64,000 nt of DNA from Pleodorina starrii. Its lineage: Eukaryota; Chlorophyta; Chlorophyceae; Chlamydomonadales; Volvocaceae. A program made the translations under genes and the position numbers. The stretch is taken from positions 1,099,001 to 1,163,000 of the forward strand of contig BRXU01000029.1 of the NCBI GenBank assembly GCA_030267565.1, in the 5' to 3' direction. Below are positions 22,293 through 34,043 of this stretch, piece by piece. Every line of letters starts with the position of its first letter. The stretch's first letter is position 1. The notes beneath the pieces are model-generated. The model ran no database searches, was not told the origin of the DNA, and was given only the letters and a program-made list of their open reading frames with translations.

Positions 22293-25155
22293 CTACTCTG
22301 CCGGCTGTTGCTCTTGTTGCCCTTCCCGCGGTTGTTCTTCTTGCTCCTGCTGCTGCTGCTGCTTTGCTGAGGCCGACGCCAGCCCCACCACGCCCGGCGC
22401 GACGCCGCTGTCGATGGTGCTGTGCGACAAGAAGATCTCGGCCGTGCGCTCCATCGCGACACAGACACCGGGGTGCTGCTCGTCCTCATACCTGCCATGC
22501 CATGAGAACGTTAAGGGGGGGGTTATCCAAGTACAGGCCGGAGCCCGTGAACGGCGCGGCTGGGAAAGCGACGCGGGTGGGCACACGACGGGCTGGAGAT
22601 GGAGATGGATGCTTGGGCGTCTGTGGATATGGCTTACACCCTACGTACCTGGCCGCTGAGAGCCGGCTTCATCCGGCACGGCACGGCACGCCCCGGACTC
22701 GCAGCACCGGCACTGGGATTGTGTTTGCTACGTGCCACATCGAGAGACGCCGCACTCACCCCTTACGAAGCGCCTCCGGCGCGCCCGCCTCCCACAGCGC
22801 GTCGCGCCCCTTGTCCGTTCCCGCCAGCACCAGCACCGCCTCAGCCATGCATTCACGGACCCTGAGGTGGCCAGAGGAAAGGGGAGGGGAGCCATGAGGC
22901 GAGCCTTGAGAGGCGTACGGCGTCATGAAATGGGTTTCCAAGCGGGCGCGGCAGGGGAAGGGACGCCAGTTCCGCGTGCAGAACGCTGGGAATCCAAACT
23001 GCAGCTTGGCGACGGCAGGCGCGGGGCCCCCCTCTCCTCCTCAAACACACCGCCTGGGATGTGATCAACCTGGCTGAACCCTGGCGTGGATGATGCTGGC
23101 GCTGCGCTGCGCTGTGCTGCGCTGCGCCAAGCAATGCGTAAGGACAGCGTAACCAGTACTGCACACGCAGCGCCGGTGCGTCCCTTGTGGCGGCACCTGA
23201 AGATGACGTTCCCGGGACACCGGGCGCACGGGTTTTCCAGCAGCTGCCCGGGAGGCGGTCCGCGTGAAAGGTGCCCGGGGGGGCGGCAGGCATGGCAACG
23301 GCCGTACTCACGTGTCTTCCTTTTCCACGGGAGGTTGGCCGTTGATGGGTCGCAGCATGTGGGTGAGCACCGTCCGGTCTTCCAGGATGCAGACCAGGGT
23401 GCCGTCCTCCTGCAAAAACATGCAGGGCCAGAACGGTTGGGGCCGCAGGATCTCCAACCGTTCGTCAACCGTTCGTCAACCGTCGACACTCGACCGCGAA
23501 GCAACCAACCCAACCATGCAACCAGCCCACCATGTTACTGATCTGAGCCAGTTCATCGTACCGCGCTCATCGACTGCCTGTTCATGACGCCGCCCTTGCC
23601 CTCTATCTCAGGTCCTGCGCATGCTGTGCAGCAGTCCGGTTCCTGCTCCGAAACCAGCCCTCTGGCCAGCCCTGCCCGCTGTACATTCCATTGCGCCTTC
23701 CTCCCGAGTACCGATATGGGGGCACCGTATGCTGCACCCCTGTCGCCGCACCCCAGTGCGCCGCACACCAACAGCTCAAGGGAAGGCCAACGGCTCACTC
23801 GCCTCCGCCGACATGACGCAGTTCTTGAGCGCCCCCGACGCGCCCAGCCGCCGCAGCGAGTTCCACGACTGCAACTGCGACACCAGCGCTTGCAGCAGCC
23901 CCCGGCCCGGCTGCAGCAACAGCCGCCGCGCCTCCGGCAGCCGCGTCACGTTGGTCAACACGGACGCCACGTGCTCGAAGGGGTCGGCGTCGCCGGGACA
24001 GAGCGTGATGCCGCCCACCACAAACTTCTTCAGCAGTACCGCCCTGAGAGTGCAGCGCAAGGCGGGGTAGGACAGGGGCGGGGCAGGGCGGAGCCGGACG
24101 GGGCAGGGCCGCGCGGCACGGCGTGTCTTTCTCGATTGCCCGGCCGCAGCGTTTTCGATTGAATTAACGGGGTTTCGCCACGATCCCAAGGATGTCTACC
24201 AGGAGAAGGCAGGCTGCTGATGCTGCTTTCGACGCCAGCCCGGCCAGACGGAAACGGACCGGCCAGAAACGGCCCCCGCATGAGCGATGTGGGTCTCCCC
24301 AATTAGGTGCGCGGCGTCCCCGCATGTGTTGGGGCAAGGGCTCACATGTGCAGGCCCTCCATGCTGCCCTTCCCAATCTGCAGCAGGTCCTTGCAGCCCC
24401 GCTCGCTGATGGTGACGTTGGCCAGCAGGCTCGTCTGCGGCACAGGGCGACAGGGACAGTCATGGGCGGTGGGACAAAAAGGGAAGCTAAGGGTAAGGGT
24501 GAGGAGGCAAAGGGCTGTGACCATTAGGGAAGAAGACGTAACCGGGCACCCTATCTACGAACATTAATTGTCACGGCGCCACAACTTGTGCCGTACAAAT
24601 GTCGTCGAGTCTGTGAAAAGCACGGTATTGCGCAGATGGCAATCAACTTTATGATGGGTAGGTTCTATCTCAATACAAGGAACCCTAGCCGTGAAAAGGC
24701 CGATTTGCCAGGCGTCCGGTGGCAGGTGTGCCGGCTCACCAGCAAGTCAACGTGCGGGACAGCGCCGTCGCGGATGAACTCCATCACCCGATTGACGACG
24801 TTAAGGTCCAGAAGCATCTCGACAACCGCCGGGTCTTGGGAAAGGTTGACAAGAGCGACCAGGGCCTTCCGTGCGGGGTCGCCTCCCAGGCCCACGGACC
24901 GGAACAGCTTGACCACGAGCGGCCGCTGCAGCGCCTTTAATTTTTCAATGCCTTCCGCATTTGCCGTCAAGCCCGCTACAATTTCCGCCGACATCGCACG
25001 AACCTGCGCCGCCGAGTCGCGTGCCGGTCGACGACATTTTTGTTTGAGCCGGGTTACCAAAAAAATGATAATTAAATAAGCACAAAGACAAAATGTCCTA
25101 CCTCGTTACGTGAGTCATCCAAAAATCCTATCAACTCTTCAAGCTCAGAAGCCAT
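22293..25155 (-). CDS. HGH1: HGH1/FAM203-like armadillo-repeat protein (probable eEF2-folding chaperone)
   Basis: Seven minus-strand exons: 25155-25102, 25003-24740, 24434-24346, 24043-23803, 23409-23312, 22861-22760 and 22491-22293, giving 348 residues. The start MASELEELIGFLDD, the alternation of ARM-like helices (SAEIVAGLTANAEGIEKL, KALVALVNLSQDPAVVEML), LVSLLANVT-type helices, GALKNCVMS, the TVRECMAEAVLVL helix and the end YEDEQHPGVCVAMERTAE match the HGH1 family order (DUF383 then DUF384). Yeast HGH1 assists folding of elongation factor 2 in the cytosol. The protein is slightly shorter than the roughly 390 residues of the yeast and human forms and ends in a Gln/Glu tail. Exon 4 joins exon 5 in frame only if its donor is GC rather than GT; the nearby GTGAGC donor shifts the frame and destroys the family motif. 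Family assignment is from memory of the motif order. Confidence 0.85.
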
Positions 25156-28100
25156 TTTTTACGAGCTCTCTATGCCCCAATGCAAATGCTGGAGGAATAA
25201 CAAGACGCAATGTTTTCATGTTTTCAAGTAGTGGCTCGGACTGCAACATTCAGCCTCGACGACCAAACTTCTCCGTACAGGACGAGACGGTGGGCGTGCG
25301 AAGCAGCGCCCTCCGCGGCCATCCAACCAAGCAGTTTCTTCGCCAGCTTTCTCATATCTTGATGTCACGGCTCTTCAGGAAACTTGCCGAGGTTGCGCTA
25401 CCCCTCTCCCCTGCCGTCACCCCCCCCCCGCAGCTGCCTGCCTCTAGCATCTACTATTCTGCTTGTGCGCGTCCTGCCCCTCCTGCGCCAGGTCCGGCTC
25501 GTTAGTCCAGGTGCACACGTTTAGAGCGCGCTGTACGTGTGCACGTTGCAGTCATGCAACGCATCCCTGCGAGCCACACTTGACTGATCAAGGTCGTGTT
25601 ACTAGGTACCATCCACGTGCATGTGGTATGCGGTGCACGCGTGCAAACACCAAGTTAATTACGAACGTGGTCAAGAGCCAAACTCCGGATTGATGTTCCA
25701 TGACGAGGTGCCAGAGCCTCCCGACGGCCAGAGCTTATCCACCCGCAGTGGCTGGCGTAGACTGATTGGTGTCACTGTCCAATAGTCCAAGCCTGAGACT
25801 GGATCTGGCCGCGTTATTACAGACCTGATGCGCAAACATTACGAATCTGAGGAAGGCGCACATGGCATCCGCCGGCGGACCCGCAGTGGCATCATAGCCG
25901 CATTACGTATGGCACAAGCTTACATTTGACAGAGGAGCTGGCCCTGGACCCTTGCGTATAGGGAGGGACAGGAAGCGCAAGCTCCGATCAGCCGAGCATT
26001 CATTGCCCATCACCCGACGTCCGAACTTATACACAGTGCAGCCCTTCCAACACCGCGTGACAAGGCCCTCCTGGCAGCTTATTCTGGCCGATGTATAGCT
26101 TACACGTCCATTCCCCCTCCGTGCTCCCCACTGGCGATTCCAAATTACCCTCGTGAGCGCGGGTGCTGAGAGCTATTAACACATCGCAAACCATTACCTG
26201 CACACTTACACACGCATGCAAAGGCTGTCCTGCCTGTCAATCAGCACAAACCCATCATGCGGCCTCGCGGTAGCAAAAGCGGCGTAGCTGCTGCACAGTT
26301 GCAGCCGCAACAGAGTAGCCCTCCAACCTCGCTATTCGACAGACCACACCAACATCGACTATGCACCCAGCCATGCTTTTCGACAGTTTTTTTAGCGCCT
26401 ACCGGTATTACGTTTTGGCGAATCAGCTAGACAAACGTGCCCTCTGGGGCACGTGCAATGACCGAGCAGCAGAGCAAAGCTCATGCCGGCAGTCAAGGTT
26501 CATCTTATCCAGAAATCGCGTTCTTGCCATTGATTTCCCATTTGACATGCCTCCCGAGCGATACATGGAAGGAAAACTGCCCTCCACTCATAAACAGAGA
26601 GCCAGGCCTGCCGCCTGATCCGCACACACGGAACCACCGACGGCGAGGGCGTCCCGATGCGCTAACCCACATCTGCTAGGCCTCTTCCGAGCCCTCGTGC
26701 CACGCGCAGAGCGCACATCAGGTTGCCAGAGGCAGCGGCAATGCCCGCCATGCAACCGCCGGGAATAAGGAGTTCATAAACGAAAGGGGCAGCTGTCGGG
26801 CGTGTTTGTGATTCATGTGCTTCCTTGCGCTCGTCAGCATCCGGAGATGTCCCGCCACTGCACCCACGCGAAGCCAGATGCAGACCCCAACAGAACAAGC
26901 GGCGGCATATCGGTAAATCACGCAGATTCGCAGAACAAGCAGCAACCACTTCAGGGTTGCTGTCACGTGAGCGGCCGACAACCGAACACAAATCGCGACG
27001 ATCCAATCCTACCTACTTCGTCCTCAGCCGCACCCCGCACCACACGAATGCTCCCAACGCATTTGCTGCATTAAATTATTCCTCCCTTGCGTCGTATGAC
27101 CCATGCAATTTCGGTGGTTACCCCCAAACCGGTCGCGGACAGCTGGGCCACCCTGACGCTGCCTTGTCCACGGCTCAGTAGAAAGCATCTGCCGCGCACA
27201 ACCGCAATTGCAACCGCCGTGAACCAGAACGTGCTGCGGGCTAGCTGAACATCAAGGGCCCTAAACACCCGACGCCGCGCCATGCCCCGCTATGCACTGC
27301 CCATGCACACCACCGGGGGCGCCGTTCTGCGGACGGCCAACGCGGCCCCCGCTGCAATCCCCATTTGGAGCGTGAACGCACCCGCTCCTGCAGAACAACT
27401 GCAACCATTGCGGCCAGGAGGGGCTGTCGCCAAAATGCAACTCCGAGAACCGGACTGCAGGAGGTCCCAGCGCATAACAGAAAAAGCCGGACACAGCCGC
27501 CACCGATGAAGCCGCCGGTCATCCGAAAGCAATCAGCTGCCAGGCAACAGCGGCCACCCCAGCCCGCCCTAGATACTACGAAATGTATGCAGACATGCAT
27601 CAAGAATCCAACCACCATTCCCACAGTGTGCATCTATCCGGCCACCTGACGCCAACGCCGTATGCTCATCCCGCATGGCAACCACCGCGCCCTGATCCGG
27701 TCCAGCAGAGGAAACGGCGCCGAGTCCTCGCCCGCCTGGATAAAAGCTCCGCGGACTCTGCTTTCACCACCACGAAATGCCATGCCCGAGTGTACACGAC
27801 GCTCTGTAACGGCTCCATGTGATCTAGGCCAGCGACCCGGCTGCGACACAGGCAAGCAAGGCAAAGCGCAGCAACGAACGCGGCGCCCACTGCGTGCCAT
27901 GTGGGCTCGCACACACCAGAGCAGTTTCCGTCAGGTTTCGGGTGACAGCGGCGGGGCTCTGCAGCGGGCTGCGTAGCGGCCGCGGCATTGCGCCATTCAT
28001 GCGCGCCGCGCATGCCTGAATGCGACACATCGTGTCGGGCCCCTCGCGGGATTGGAAAAAGCTGGCCGATGTGTAAAGTACCGCTGGAGACGTCGAAGTC

Positions 28101-29264
28101 GGGAAACAGTCCCACGTATCCATTCCCGTAATTGTTCATGGCGCCACCCTGGACAGTCCTTCCGATCGGCCTTGAGGCAATTCAGAACCATCGTTGGGCA
28201 CATCCCATTGGCAGGTACGCCCTTCATGAATCAAAGCGCGGACTGTAGATACCCCGCAGCCAGTCTGCCACCGCACACCGCAAACCCCGGGCCGACATTA
28301 CACACGCACAGACGCAACACTCCCCGCGTGTCGAGAGGGACAAATAGGGCTCGACCCCGTCCCAAGGCCCCCGAATGGGTATGAGCGGATCTTGCCACTG
28401 AGGCCTTTCAGCATTTTGAGTGCCGCATCTCAACCACCCCACACCGCGACACGACAACGCAGCATAGTTATCCTTTATAGCCGCACATTTTGTTCGCTGC
28501 TGCGCCCAACCGCCCTCTTCCGAACACAAAGCGGAAATGAAAGGCGCATGTAATTTGTTATAGGCGTCGCCGTACACACCGCCGCGAGGGCTTTTGGAAA
28601 ACAGTACCTTCCCTGCACGCCACCCTTTCCCCGTTAAGCTTTGTCAATTTGCCAACCTGCACAATAATGGCTGGAACATCCCGCGGCGTGTTCCTGACCT
28701 GCAAACGTTGGAACAATACTCCCCCTCTCCACCAAGCCCCCCTGCCTCTCCGCTACCGTCGCGGTGCGGCGGCATCCCACTGCACGACAAGCGTCATGGC
28801 GCTGCAAGCGGGCAGCGCAGGACGGTTGCAAGGCGGACGGGACGCCAGAAAAGTCCCTCCGTGCCCCCCAAAAAGGGCAAACAATGTCCGAAACCCGGCA
28901 GTATCCAAGCCATTACCCCCACCTAAATCCAGCTGTGACTGCTCCATCCCAAAGGCCATCGCGCCCAACGACGCGTCCACGTGGCGCGGGGCACACCCAG
29001 CCGCACATCATAAGGGGCCCCGTCCCCTATCCCAGCCTTGTAATCAGAATCCCTCCGAGCTGCACACCCTGCTAGCCGCGGATAGCCAGCATGCCCAACC
29101 ACAGCTGCAGCCCTCTCTTGCCGCGTACTGCGCCTTTGCCGGGCGGCCCTCCGGGTTGATCCCCAAGACAGAGTTCCTTTCAGTGCTGCACTGGCGCCAA
29201 GCCTCCACGCGCCTCCGCGAGCCGCTCCCTCACGACCGGAACGGGCCCCCGCAGGAATCCTCCT
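25156..29264. other. Gene-free region upstream of HGH1, with an exon relic
   Basis: About 4.1 kb. It should hold the HGH1 promoter and the 3' UTR of the PPR-cyclin gene (a minus-strand TGTAA lies near 28298-28302). A decayed copy of PPR-cyclin exon 3 sits at 25.46-25.61 kb. Open frames at 27.7-28.6 kb (minus) have protein-like stretches but conflict with each other and have no splice-consistent partners. No gene is called. Confidence 0.5.
25461..25610 (-). pseudogene. Decayed fragment of PPR-cyclin exon 3
   Basis: Bases 25481-25553 align with 32840-32913 of the PPR-cyclin gene, matching at roughly 64 of 74 positions by eye with one gap. A second block at about 25568-25600 aligns with 32969-33000. 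The internal stretch between them is missing (about 40-55 bases). The copy is in the same orientation as the parent, about 7.4 kb away, covers essentially one exon up to its 5' edge, and cannot encode the repeats. No intron or poly(A) evidence shows whether it arose by DNA duplication or retroposition. Confidence 0.8.
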
Positions 29265-32200
29265 TCACTGCTGCATGAGCGCCTCCATGTGCATGACGCA
29301 CGCCGCCAGCTCCCCGTCCGTGGGCGTGTAGTCCGTCATGGTCTGGAGCACCGTCGGCCAGGCCGGGACCATGCCGCGCGCGCGCCGCACCACCAGCAGC
29401 GCCGCTGCGCCCACCAGCGACGGCCGCAGCCCCACCACCGGGCTGCAGGCCACCTTGAGCACCAGCGTCTGCAGGTCCTTGGTGACGCGGTCCACCGCCT
29501 TGAAGTCCGGCAGGTAGTGGCCCAGCCGCTCCAGGTACAGCTGGATGACGCGCATGGGCGAGATGGTGCTCACGTCGTGCGCCAGCCACATGAGCACGTT
29601 GCGCTCCATGGCCATCAGCACGTCCGGCCCGAAGCCCGTCAGCAGCGTCACCTGCTCCAGGCCCGGCCACATCGCCGGCGCCTCCACCTGCCGCGCCGCC
29701 AGCAGCAGGCAGCTGCACAGCATCAGCGGCCAGGCCGCCACGTTGAGCGGCGCGCCGCAGCACGACACGCGGTCAAACAGCTGCAGCGCGTCGTAAATGG
29801 TGTCGTCCTTGAGCTGGAAGGCGGCGCCGTACTTGAGCGCCAGGTGCACGATCTGCGGCCGCTGCGCCAGCAGCGCCTGGCTGCAAAGCGCCGGGTTGAT
29901 GCTGAACAGCTGCTCGTACCTGTGTGTGCGGGCAGGGCGGGCAGGGCAGGCAGGATTATGGTACGGGCGGTGAGCATGCGGACTGTTTGAGAGCTGCCCG
30001 ACGTAGCGCGGGCAAGAGGATGGGATAGAGCTTCAGTGGGCGTGTATGTGTGCGCGTCCCCCTCTCCGGCAGGGCGTCAGCAGACAGTTTTCCTTCGTTG
30101 CTTCGAAAAGCGCCGGCTCTTCCAGGACATCAAAGAAAACGCGTGAAGGCGCGGGCAAGGCTGACGCAGGGCGTACAATTTACCTCTTGACGGCGCTGAA
30201 GGCCTCAATGCAGCGCGCCGCGATGGCGACATCCTCCGACAGCAGCAGGTCCAGCGAGATGCGCTTCAGCTGCTGGCTCTGCTGGATGTGCACAAAGTCG
30301 TTGAAGGCCGCGGAGCGCAGCCAGGCGGTAAGAGGCGGCGCCGCGGCTTCCAGGGTGATGGTCTGGTCAAACAGGTGCATCGTGAAGGGCGAGGCGTTGC
30401 CGGCCAGCAGCAGCGACACCGACTCGAAGATGCGCGCCGAGGGCTGCTCGGACCGGTTCTGCTTCGACTTGTGCAGCGTGAATACCACCTTGTCACGGAA
30501 GAAGGCCGGGCCGTCCTTCAGAAGCTTGTTCCTGCGAGGGGGCGGAGAGGGTGCGTGGGGCATACCACTTGACCGATGGGCATCGAACGATGGCCGGGAC
30601 AGCGCCAGGCCCTGGGCGACCAACTAGACCGGCTTCTGTTTTGAGTCATAAGACGCGGATGAATCAAGTCATAAGACGCGGAGGTGTGGACGCAGCCATG
30701 CTTGGGGTCACCCGCACAAACGACAGCTGAAGACGGGATGCCGCAGCAACCGCATACATGGCACTGCAGGCGGCAGAACTACCGGCCCGCGTGCATGACC
30801 CACTTGAGCTCCGAAACCCAGCGGACCACCGTGACGACCGCCGCGCCGCTGGTGAAGGCCACCGTGCTGTACTGCAGCACGTTGCTGTCCTGCTTGCTGT
30901 TGGTGTAGATCCTGCGGACGCAGTCAGCCAGTATGGGTATGGGTATGGTATATGGGTTGGCGCGGCTGCGTGCAGCGTCATGCATGGTTCACAGCATTTT
31001 CTCTCGCGCCCGCCACACAACGCTGGCCGGCGCCGTCCTTTGTTCCTTGCCCTTTCAATACCACCACCCCTACCGAACATGTCTCCGCAACCCCTACCGA
31101 ACGCTTGCGAAAGCAGCAGCAGGCGTGCCCACCTGAAGTGGCCGCTTCGGTTCGCCAGCGTCCACAGCTGCAATGCCTTGGTCTGAGCTAGCAGCACGCC
31201 GCTCTGCCACAAGACCTCCATCAGGCTGTTAAACACTGCCGCGTCCGGGTGGCAGCCCTGCGTCTGCATCTGCTCGAACGCCTTGAGCGCGCGCCGCCAC
31301 TGCCCTCCCCGCTCGTACGCCGTAATCAGGCCGCAGTAGGTGATGCTGTCGGGCTTGCAGCCCTGAGTCTGCATCTGCTCAAACAGCTCGCTGGCCTTCT
31401 CCCAGTGTCCCCCTGCACAACATGCACACAGTTTCGTCCAGTCGGCCTGATCCGCCCGAAAGCGCCCAAGCTATCCAAATTTGCCTTGTAGTTCCCAGCG
31501 GGTTTGGAGAGCGCCCCGTCCCCGTGGAATGCGCAAATGCAGCTCGACGGCCTTTTTCAGGCCAGCTGTCCGCTACAAATTCAGGAAGAGAGGCACAGAA
31601 GAGGCGCTACGCACCATGCGAGCACGCGGCAATGAGCGAGTTGAACGTCACGACGTTCGGCTTGCAGTTCTCCTTGTGCATCTTGCTGAACAGCTCCAGC
31701 GCCATCTCCCAGCGCCCGGCCTTCTCACAGGCCGAGATGAGCGACGAGTAGGTGATGACGTTGCGCTCGCAGCCGCGACGGATCATGTCGCGAAAGATCT
31801 CCAGCGCCTTCTCCACCTGGCCCTTCTTGCCATACGCGCTGATCAGCGCCGTGTAAGTGGTGGCTGAGGGCTTCACGCCTGCCGACAGCATCTTTTCGTA
31901 CACTTTGAGCGCCTGCTCCGGCTGGCCCGACTTGTTGCAGGCGGATATAACCGTGTTGTACGTCCGGACCTCCGCCTGGATGGCCTGAGGGTGTAACCAC
32001 CGAGATAGCGAGATGGACCCTAACTGAATGGTAGTGAGCGAACAGGCCGCCGACAGTCCCACCTCGCAGGTGTCGCACATGCGCGGTGGAGGCAGGTACG
32101 GTAGCAGCGAATGCCAGACATCGTGTGGGATATAGGATGCACGCGCCATGGCCTGGACGCCTATTGCGCAGACAAAGGCATCCCATTCCGTTACAACTCT

Positions 32201-34043
32201 CGCAGCGCTAGCGCAGCCTTGTCGGTAGAAGCTGCTGGCACTTGTGTTGACGGCCCCACTGCCCTGATGCCGGGATGGCTGCGCTGAGGACCACGCCTAA
32301 CGACAAAGCCATAGCAAACATGATGCCTCCTTTGTAATGTCAGCGTGGAGCTCCGCAGAGCACCCGCTTCGGTGCTGCACGATATTGCCGGTAGGTGTTC
32401 CTCTCGAAACGCACAACGCAGACTTCACCCACCTGCTTCTCCAGGGTGTCCAGGACTTTGACGGCCTCCTCCCACTGACACCTCTTGACGTACACATCGA
32501 TCAGGATGTTGTATGTCACCTACATGCATGGGCGCACACAGCCGCCCAATGGGGTCCCATCCTGGGCGCGAATTCCCCAAACATGCACGCGAGCACAAGA
32601 ACGGTCTCTACGCGCGATCGCACTCACAGCCCTCTCAGGATCAGCACCCGCCGCAACAAGTCGAGGGTGCGCTTGCCCACGTTTCGGCCGCTGGTCATGG
32701 GGCCCACGGTCCACCCTTGCGCCAACCCGTAGAGCCCAGTGGCCCGAGACACCTGCTGCACACGCAATACTGCTTGTTCGCCCCTTCCCTGCCCACCAGG
32801 TTGGGGCTGCAGCCCTCCTCCAGCATCTGCTTGTATACGTCCTGCGCCAGGTCCAGCTCGTTAGCCTTGATGCACACGTTCATGAGCGCACTGTACGTGT
32901 GCACATTGCAGTCGATGCCCCGGCTGCGCATCTCCGCGACCAGCTCCAGCGCGCGCCGAAGCTGCTGGTGCGAGCCGCACTGGCTGATCATGGTCGTGTA
33001 CGTGTACCTGGGTGAGGGGCAACGGATGCGACGGGCGTGAAGCTTTGCGCATGGAACCAGGACAGCAGGCGCAGACACTCTTGCCAAGGATGTGAGTCTA
33101 CTTGCCGCCCGCCCCCAGCGGCCTGGGTCCCCCTCCGGGACCACTCACAGGTCGCACAGACTCGACAGCTCGTGACTCGACTCTAGGCTGCGCAGCCAGT
33201 CGAAAATCTCAACCGCCCGTTTGAGGTAGCCCTGCTTTGCAAGCTCCTTCAGGAGCGCAGCCATGGCCGAGCTGTCCAGGTAGTAGAGGCCCTGCTTAAT
33301 GGCGTCCACCGCGGCCTCCTGTACGTAAGAAAGGGCTCGGGTTACATATGAAGGTAAAACGATGACAACCAGCATGCTGCAGCACGCACCTGCGGAGCCA
33401 GTTTGAGGACTATCTTGAGCAAGTCTTCAACCGTCATATCCGAAAACGCCAAACCCAGGTTATCTTGCAATTTCTGCCCCTTTGACACTTTTGTGACCTG
33501 CTGCCACAGCCTCCGGTAGCCCTGGCCACGCTGCGGGTGCTTGCGGGGGCTAATTCCGTCCTTAAGGTGTCCATGTCCACCGCGATGGGCGCCACTATGA
33601 CCGGCGCTGCCCTCACCAATTCCATCGTGCGCCAAGCTCGCTGACAGGCTGCGAGACACCGGCTCCAGCGGTCCGTCAGCCCGGCCGTTAGGCGCCAGGC
33701 TGGGGTCCGTGTTAAACAGCACCGCCGGGTCCGCCGCACTGTTGAGGCTTGACATGATGTCCTGGCATGACGATAAATGACTGCTGTATACGCTCTCCAA
33801 GTCCTGTGCGCTGTCCAGAAACTCGGCGCCCACGTCTCGAGTCGGAGTCGGGTTGGGGGCTTTGCCAGTGTTGGACACGAAAGCCCCATCAAAGTCGAGA
33901 TTGTCCGTTGTCAGGATGTCCGTCTGTGTAAGCCAGTGCTGCGAAGGTCCCGCGTCTGAGCCCAAACTTGTTGAGTTCAGCAAAAACGCGAGGTTCTCCA
34001 CTTCCTGCGATCCCTGCCGTGCTGCCTCAGCGGGCAGCGACAT
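29265..34043 (-). CDS. PPR-cyclin fusion protein
   Basis: Nine minus-strand exons: 34043-33390, 33318-33149, 33007-32797, 32519-32433, 31984-31615, 31412-31133, 30911-30783, 30531-30184 and 29919-29265; phases agree throughout, giving 967 residues. Residues 1-215 are a Ser/Asn/Asp-rich leader. From about 276 there are eight canonical 35-residue pentatricopeptide repeats (VTYNILIDVYVKRCQWEEAV, ITYSSLISACEKAGRWEMAL and others) and a ninth degenerate one to about 590; such repeats bind single-stranded RNA. From about 700 to the end the sequence is all-helical with cyclin-box features: LMLCSCLLLAARQVE, then NVLMWLAHDVSTISPMRVIQ, then a second fold ending TDGELAACVMHMEALM. I recall PPR-cyclin fusions in surveys of green-algal PPR proteins but cannot confirm. 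The leader is acidic and not a clear transit peptide. A frame open upstream of the ATG (RLSPLRLLDKQAVPARK) could be part of a missed targeting exon. Confidence 0.88.

Noticed and set aside
22293..25155. HGH1 exon 4 ending at the consensus-like GTGAGC donor (23799)
   Set aside because: It leaves phase 1 and no acceptor nearby restores the conserved EDGTLVCILED frame.
27666..28577. Minus-strand frames with protein-like stretches (for example NNYGNGYVGLFPDFD)
   Set aside because: They lie in different overlapping frames with no phase-consistent introns; could be a decayed gene, but I cannot support one.
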